Positions 60,020 through 64,000 of a stretch of 64,000 nucleotides of DNA are shown here, one piece after another. Positions within the stretch are counted from its first letter, which is position 1; every line of letters starts with the position of its first letter. A program made the position numbers and the translations under genes. The notes under the pieces were generated by a model. It had not been told where the DNA came from, ran no database searches, and worked only from the letters and a program-made list of their open reading frames with translations. This DNA is from CALNBC01 sp040768925 (lineage in GTDB: Bacteria; Bacillota; Clostridia; Christensenellales; CALWSW01): the NCBI GenBank assembly GCA_040768925.1, contig JAXGLZ010000001.1:868001-932000 (forward strand), written 5' to 3'.

Positions 60020-60155
60020 GCTTCGCGCAGAGTAATTTCGGCCAGGTTGCCGAAATAGTACGGCACAACTGACGCCCCAGTCGTCGGCGAGGCCGACATC
60101 AGTCCTTGATAGGGTGCCGGAATCTATGATTTCGGCTCATGTCGTCAGTTTTGAT
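60020..60155 (+). repeat. R1 structured repeat, copy C
   Basis: This is the reverse orientation of copies A and B. Hairpin AATTTCGG...CCGAAAT is at 60034-60056, and the outer arm pair is CAACTGACG and CGTCAGTTTTG (60066-60153). It lies downstream of the plus-strand small gene, in the same relation to its upstream gene as the other copies. The rest of 59942-60257 holds only the 59981 palindrome and a loose hairpin near 60205-60235. Confidence 0.75.
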
Positions 60156-60257
60156 GAAACCCCAGGGGCTGCGGCCCCCGAAACCCCGGAGTTTTTTGAC
60201 AGGCTGAGGGCGAGGCGGCTTCCCGCTTCGCCCTTACTTTATTAAAAGGTTTTTCCC

Positions 60258-61511
60258 TCACGCGTTCAGCCTGCGGTAATCCAGCGGGCTCAGGCCCGAA
60301 AAATCCTTGAACAGCCTGCTGAAATATTTCGGGTCCCGAATGCCCACTTCCCCGGCGATCTGATAAACGTGCAGCCCCGTCGCAAGCAGCAGTTCCCGGG
60401 CGCGCTCCATGCGGGTGCGGGTGATGTAATCCCGAAGGGGAATCCCGGTCTCGCGGGTGAAGATCCCGCTCAGGTAATTCGGGGAAACACCCGCGTTTTG
60501 CGCGATCATGGGCAGGGTGATGTCCTCCTTGCAGCGCTGGCGGATGAAGTAGATGGCGCGCTGCACCGCCATCTGGAAAACGCCGCGGGACTGGACCCGG
60601 CCGCACAGAGCGAGGATCGCCGGCATCAGCGCGTTCAGGCATTCCTCGATCACGATGTAATGCTCCAGCGCGCACAGCCGCTCCAGGTCGTAGTCGTCGA
60701 TGATGCCGTAAACAGTCAGGTGAAGGTTCAGGCTGTCCCTGATGAAGGAAAGCACGTCCCGCACGAGGGCAAAGGAAAAGGAATGCTTGAGATGCGTGAG
60801 AAAAAGCGCCTCCATCCGGGCGACGGCCGCCGCGGAATCGCCCAGGACCAGCGAAAGGTCAAGCTCCCGGCAAAGGTCCAGGGCCCGGCGGTAATCCAGA
60901 TCGTTCTTCAGGCGTGAAACGTCCTCCTGGGTGATCGTAACAGGCTCCATCAGGAAAAACGAAAGATCCGAAAGGGAACGCGCCTTTAAGAAGCCTTCCC
61001 GTATGCCGGAAAGCCCGGAAAGCCCGGCGGAAAGCGCGGTAAAATTGCAGTAACGGCCGTCGCCTTGGAACACCCGCTCCTCATAAAAACGCTGAACATA
61101 GGCGCAGGCCTCCTCCGCCATGGCCCGGGGCGGGCAGCGCTCCGCCGGGGTGAACACAATGGCGATCTGCTTGCAATCGTCCTCAAAGACCAAAAAGACG
61201 TTGCCGCAGCAGCCGCGCTCCTTGATCAGGGCCAAAAGACCCCGCTCCATTTCGTAGTAAAGCTCCATATAGCCTTTGGCGTCCAGCCCGAAAACCGGGT
61301 AATAGACGCTTTTTTTCATCCCCGTCAGGCAAAAGTAAAAACGCCGAACGTCAAAATTCGGTTCAACGTCAAAGGCGTCCAATATGCTTTTCAGAATGCT
61401 TCCGGGATGGTTGTGCAGGCAGTCGTTCAGGATGATATTTTTTGTATACCATTCCCAGTTCCCGCGGCCGTCCTGGTCTGCGGCCGCTTTTTGGCGTTCG
61501 GGGGTCTTCAT
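60258..61511 (-). CDS. AraC-family transcriptional regulator
   Basis: The 417-residue regulator has a C-terminal AraC/XylS DNA-binding domain (about 315-415). Two helix-turn-helices are readable: DITLPMIAQNAGVSPNYLSGIFTRETGIPL and VYQIAGEVGIRDPKYFSRLFKDFSGLSPLDYRR. The N-terminal 300 residues have no receiver or cupin motif that I recognise. The middle resembles the helical linker seen in two-component AraC proteins. It is divergent from the flavoprotein reductase gene and likely controls it. Confidence 0.92.
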   Translation of the reverse strand: MKTPERQKAAADQDGRGNWEWYTKNIILNDCLHNHPGSILKSILDAFDVEPNFDVRRFYFCLTGMKKSVYYPVFGLDAKGYMELYYEMERGLLALIKERGCCGNVFLVFEDDCKQIAIVFTPAERCPPRAMAEEACAYVQRFYEERVFQGDGRYCNFTALSAGLSGLSGIREGFLKARSLSDLSFFLMEPVTITQEDVSRLKNDLDYRRALDLCRELDLSLVLGDSAAAVARMEALFLTHLKHSFSFALVRDVLSFIRDSLNLHLTVYGIIDDYDLERLCALEHYIVIEECLNALMPAILALCGRVQSRGVFQMAVQRAIYFIRQRCKEDITLPMIAQNAGVSPNYLSGIFTRETGIPLRDYITRTRMERARELLLATGLHVYQIAGEVGIRDPKYFSRLFKDFSGLSPLDYRRLNA

Positions 61512-61543
61512 GTTATTCCTTTCGTGCGGGCGTTTTCAAATTA

Positions 61544-61573
61544 ATTATACCTTACGCGGCCCGCCGCCTGCAA
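61544..61573 (-). promoter_or_regulatory. Sigma-A-like promoter of the AraC gene
   Basis: On the minus strand, TTGCAG (61573-61568) and TATAAT (61549-61544) are 18 bases apart. Confidence 0.6.
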
Positions 61574-61645
61574 CTCAAGATCATAGATCTGTCATTTTGC
61601 ACAAAAAGGGTGTAACCGTTTACGGGAACAGTAAGAATTCCTACC

Positions 61646-61675
61646 TTGTTAATGGGGAGTCAATCTTGATATGAT
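61646..61675 (+). promoter_or_regulatory. Sigma-A-like promoter of the flavoprotein gene
   Basis: TTGTTA (61646-61651) and TATGAT (61670-61675) are 18 bases apart. A near-palindrome GTAACCGTTTAC at about 61612-61623, between the two divergent promoters, is a candidate AraC-regulator site. Confidence 0.5.
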
Positions 61676-61734
61676 TTTAACACGAGGCGCGGTTGGACCG
61701 CATCTCTGAACATTCAAAACAGGAGGAAGAAAAG

Positions 61735-63699
61735 ATGAAGCGCATTGCCGCGTTGCTGCTCAGCCTGATCATGCTTTTTGCGATCGTCGGCTGTACCGCA
61801 CAGGAAAGCAATCAGAGTGAAGACCCGGTCCCGCCGGCCCAAACCCCTGAAGGCGCCCCAAAAGCCGGGAATCCGGAACAGGGCGAATACACCTATGCAG
61901 ACACGATCAAGTGGGACGGCGAATACGACGTGGTCGTCGTCGGCTTTGGCGGGGCGGGCGCCGTAGCGGCCAAGACCGCGGCGGATGCCGGCGCCGGCGT
62001 GCTGATCGTTGAAAAGGCCCCGGAAGGGGAAGAAGGCGGCAACACCCGCTATTGCGGGCAGCTTTTCGCCTATGGCAACAACGATTACGAAGCCACGCTT
62101 GCGTATTACAAGCAGCTGGCCGGCGGGCATGACGTTCCCGAGGAAATGCTGGAAGTTTACGCCGATTCCATCGCCCGCATGGCGGACGTCTTAGCGGATG
62201 AATTCGGCGCGAACAAGGCGGAGTTCATGGACTGGAGCAGCGTTCCGCTCATCGGCACCATGTCCCCGGAATACCCCGAGTTCGAAGGAAGCGAGAAGAT
62301 CGGCCTTTGGACGCTGCACCAGGGCATTTCGGACAGCTACCTCTGGCAGCTTTTGCGCAAGAACGTCACCGACCGCGCAGAGAGCATCGACGTCTGGTTC
62401 GAATCTCCCGGCACCGCCCTGATCCAAGACCCGGAAAGCGGGACGATCCTGGGCGTGACCGTCGAGCGCGGCGGAAAGACGCTGAACGTCCGCGCGAAGA
62501 ACGGCGTGGTGCTGACCACCGGCGGTTTTGAGAACAATCCCCATATGGTGGAGACTTATCTCGGGCTCAAGCGGTATGCGCCCATCGGCGGCCTTTATAA
62601 CACCGGCGACGGCATCCGCATGGCGCTGGACGCCGGAGCGGACCTCTGGCACATGGAAGTTTACGAGGGCATCGGCGATTTCGGCGGCAGCACCTTCGCC
62701 GTCGAGCCCGGAGTCCGCGGAATGACCCTGTTCGGCAGCGCGCTGACGAAGGGCGCGGCCATACTTGTCGCCGGCGACGGAACCAGGTATCTGCGCGAGG
62801 ACGAGGTGAGCCGCCACGGCCATATCGATCAGGGCGGGGTATGGATCAACCCCAACCACCCGGGCAAATCCTATTTGATTATCGGCCAGGCCGTGCTGGA
62901 CGCCGCCGTGGAAAAGAAGACGATCGCCCAGGACGACCCCCGGATCCTTTCCGCCGCTTCTGTTTCCGAGCTTGCGGCGCTGATCGGCGTGAACGAGCAG
63001 AATCTGACGAACACGATCAACGACTTCAACAGCTACGCCAAAAACGGGAAAGACCCCGAGTTCGGCCGCAGCGCGGAAAGCATGGCCGCCTTTGACGGCG
63101 CCGCGTATTATGCCATTGAGATGATCCCGAACATCCTGAACACCCAGGGCGGACCGCGCAGAAACGTGAACGCCCAGATCCTGGACCGCGACGGCAACCC
63201 GATCCCGCATCTTTATTCCGCGGGCGAGATGGGCGGCATCACCGCCTACCAGTACCAGGGCGGCGGAAACGTTGCGGAATGCATCACCTTCGGCATGATC
63301 GCGGGCAAGAACGCGGCCGCGCCCAAGACCGACGCGCTTCCGGTCTACAAAGCCCGCACCCCTGTCGAGTCCGGCGTGCAATACACCCAGGGCGTCGAAT
63401 CCGACATCGCCCCGGCGGCCGAAGGGGAAATCGCCCTTGGCAACAACGAATACCTTGGCACGGCCGAGGGCATGGGCGGAACGATCACCGTCAAAGTGAC
63501 CATGGAAGGCGGCAAGATCGCCAAGGTCGAGGTGCTCAGCCACAAGGAGAGCGCCGGAATCGCCGATCCCGCGCTGGCAGGCGTGCCGGAAGCCATCGTG
63601 GCCGCCAATTCGGCGGAGGTGGACACTGTTTCCGGAGCGACGATCACGAGCAGGGGCATCATCGCCGCTGTGAAGGACGCCCTGTCCAAAGTAAACTAA
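61735..63699 (+). CDS. Flavinylated lipoprotein reductase (fumarate-reductase flavoprotein family)
   Basis: ATG 61735 after AGGAGGAAG gives 654 residues. A lipoprotein signal ends at Cys20 (IVGC lipobox). The FAD_binding_2 domain (about 60-530) starts YDVVVVGFGGAGAVAAKTAADAG and includes GGPRRNV and GEMGGITAYQYQGGGN. A C-terminal FMN_bind domain (about 560-650) ends DTVSGATITS, where Thr638 is the expected covalent FMN site. Such proteins are extracytosolic reductases of fumarate-like or enoate substrates (urocanate, acrylate and others). The substrate is unknown. An AraC regulator is divergent. Confidence 0.92.
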   Translation: MKRIAALLLSLIMLFAIVGCTAQESNQSEDPVPPAQTPEGAPKAGNPEQGEYTYADTIKWDGEYDVVVVGFGGAGAVAAKTAADAGAGVLIVEKAPEGEEGGNTRYCGQLFAYGNNDYEATLAYYKQLAGGHDVPEEMLEVYADSIARMADVLADEFGANKAEFMDWSSVPLIGTMSPEYPEFEGSEKIGLWTLHQGISDSYLWQLLRKNVTDRAESIDVWFESPGTALIQDPESGTILGVTVERGGKTLNVRAKNGVVLTTGGFENNPHMVETYLGLKRYAPIGGLYNTGDGIRMALDAGADLWHMEVYEGIGDFGGSTFAVEPGVRGMTLFGSALTKGAAILVAGDGTRYLREDEVSRHGHIDQGGVWINPNHPGKSYLIIGQAVLDAAVEKKTIAQDDPRILSAASVSELAALIGVNEQNLTNTINDFNSYAKNGKDPEFGRSAESMAAFDGAAYYAIEMIPNILNTQGGPRRNVNAQILDRDGNPIPHLYSAGEMGGITAYQYQGGGNVAECITFGMIAGKNAAAPKTDALPVYKARTPVESGVQYTQGVESDIAPAAEGEIALGNNEYLGTAEGMGGTITVKVTMEGGKIAKVEVLSHKESAGIADPALAGVPEAIVAANSAEVDTVSGATITSRGIIAAVKDALSKVN

Positions 63700-63726
63700 A
63701 CGGCGGGAAAAACCCGCGCGATCCCT

Positions 63727-63760
63727 GCGGCCCCGGAATCCCCGGGGCCGCGCTTTCTTT
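63727..63760 (+). terminator. Intrinsic terminator of the flavoprotein gene
   Basis: The ten-base stem GCGGCCCCGG/CCGGGGCCGC with a five-base loop is followed by GCTTTCTTT. It lies 27 bases after the stop codon. Confidence 0.8.
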
Positions 63761-63847
63761 ATTTTGGGGGCCGGCCGCGGCCGCGGGGCCGCCGCCGAAA
63801 TGGCGGCAAAGTTCGCCGGCCGGAGGGACGGCGCCGCAAAAGGCTCT

Positions 63848-63880
63848 AAAAAGACGGCGCGGGGTCGATTCCCCGCGCCG
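63848..63880 (-). terminator. Intrinsic terminator of the convergent edge gene
   Basis: On the minus strand, stem GGCGCGGGG/CCCCGCGCC with a six-base loop is followed by GTC and TTTTT. It lies about 50 bases after the stop at 63931. Confidence 0.75.
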
Positions 63881-63930
63881 CCGTTTGTTCGGTTTGGCAC
63901 TTTGCAGCCGGCGCATCCGCCGGTTATGAA

Positions 63931-64000
63931 TCAATCGACGGCGATGCCCGCGCCTTTGCAGGCGCTTTCAGCGGCGATGCGGCCCCAGGTGGCGCACATG
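63931..64000 (-). CDS. C-terminus of a second FAD-binding flavoprotein (5' truncated by window edge)
   Basis: The last 22 codons read ATWGRIAAESACKGAGIAVD before the stop at 63931. This resembles the end of fumarate-reductase/succinate-dehydrogenase-type FAD domains (GRIAGENAA-like), in keeping with the complete flavoprotein gene next door. Only this tail is visible, so the family call is tentative. Confidence 0.5.
   Translation of the reverse strand, partial: MCATWGRIAAESACKGAGIAVD

Overview
The window is GC-rich, almost fully coding chromosomal DNA. It looks like an anaerobic, spore-forming, flagellated member of the Clostridia (Oscillospiraceae/Christensenellales-like; inference from gene content, not from a marker tree). 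The evidence is a Firmicutes-type flagellar operon with FliY and FlbD, a pro-sigma-K gene, a SleB-type cortex hydrolase, FabK and a FabT-like regulator, HslVU, RNase J, KtrAB, and [FeFe]-hydrogenase genes. No rRNA, tRNA, CRISPR array, prophage or complete insertion sequence was seen.

Layout. 1-9917 (+): flagellar operon fliH(partial)-fliI-fliJ-fliK-flgD-flgE-flbD-motA-motB-fliL-fliM-fliY, closed by a bidirectional terminator. 10054-13322 (-): three-gene sugar or polyol catabolic operon (FGGY kinase, 2-hydroxyacid dehydrogenase, class II aldolase). 13606-15108 (+): bifunctional NAD(P)HX repair enzyme. 15160-15843 (-): pro-sigma-K. 16030-27066 (-): a complete type II fatty-acid block, acpP-accBCDA-fabHKDGFZ-fabT, then birA-bioY after a weak terminator. 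A sigma-A promoter and a palindrome stand before acpP. 27329-38255 (-): housekeeping and envelope genes (U32 peptidase, MltG, RNase J, a nucleotidyltransferase with a degenerate phosphomannomutase domain, a SleB-type hydrolase, HslU, HslV). 39194-39925 (+): GntR/UTRA regulator. 40241-44780 (-): hydrogenase and putative H2-sensing operon. 45242-45388 (-): candidate small RNA. 45614-47320 (-): GGGtGRT protein and NifU-like scaffold pair. 47742-59941: mixed single genes, including an ProB-like kinase, MATE pump, L,D-transpeptidase, SDR, two acetyltransferases, a phospholipase C-ktrB-ktrA operon and a CbiB-like protein. 60258-64000: AraC regulator divergent from a flavinylated lipoprotein reductase, with the 3' end of what looks like a second such gene at the edge.

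The least explained material is intergenic. A roughly 135-bp structured repeat (R1) occurs three times, always just downstream of a gene and in the same orientation relative to it, and one hairpin arm shows compensatory changes. A 275-279-bp element (R2) with long terminal inverted repeats occurs twice. A separate 280-bp inverted-repeat element (R3) lies next to the second R2 copy. An orphan promoter-terminator unit could make a roughly 147-nt C/U-rich RNA. The RNase J gene has a long leader holding a terminator-like hairpin.

Start codons were chosen by Shine-Dalgarno spacing and family N-termini, and several differ from the longest open frame. All functional calls are from reading the sequence. 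No database search was run.
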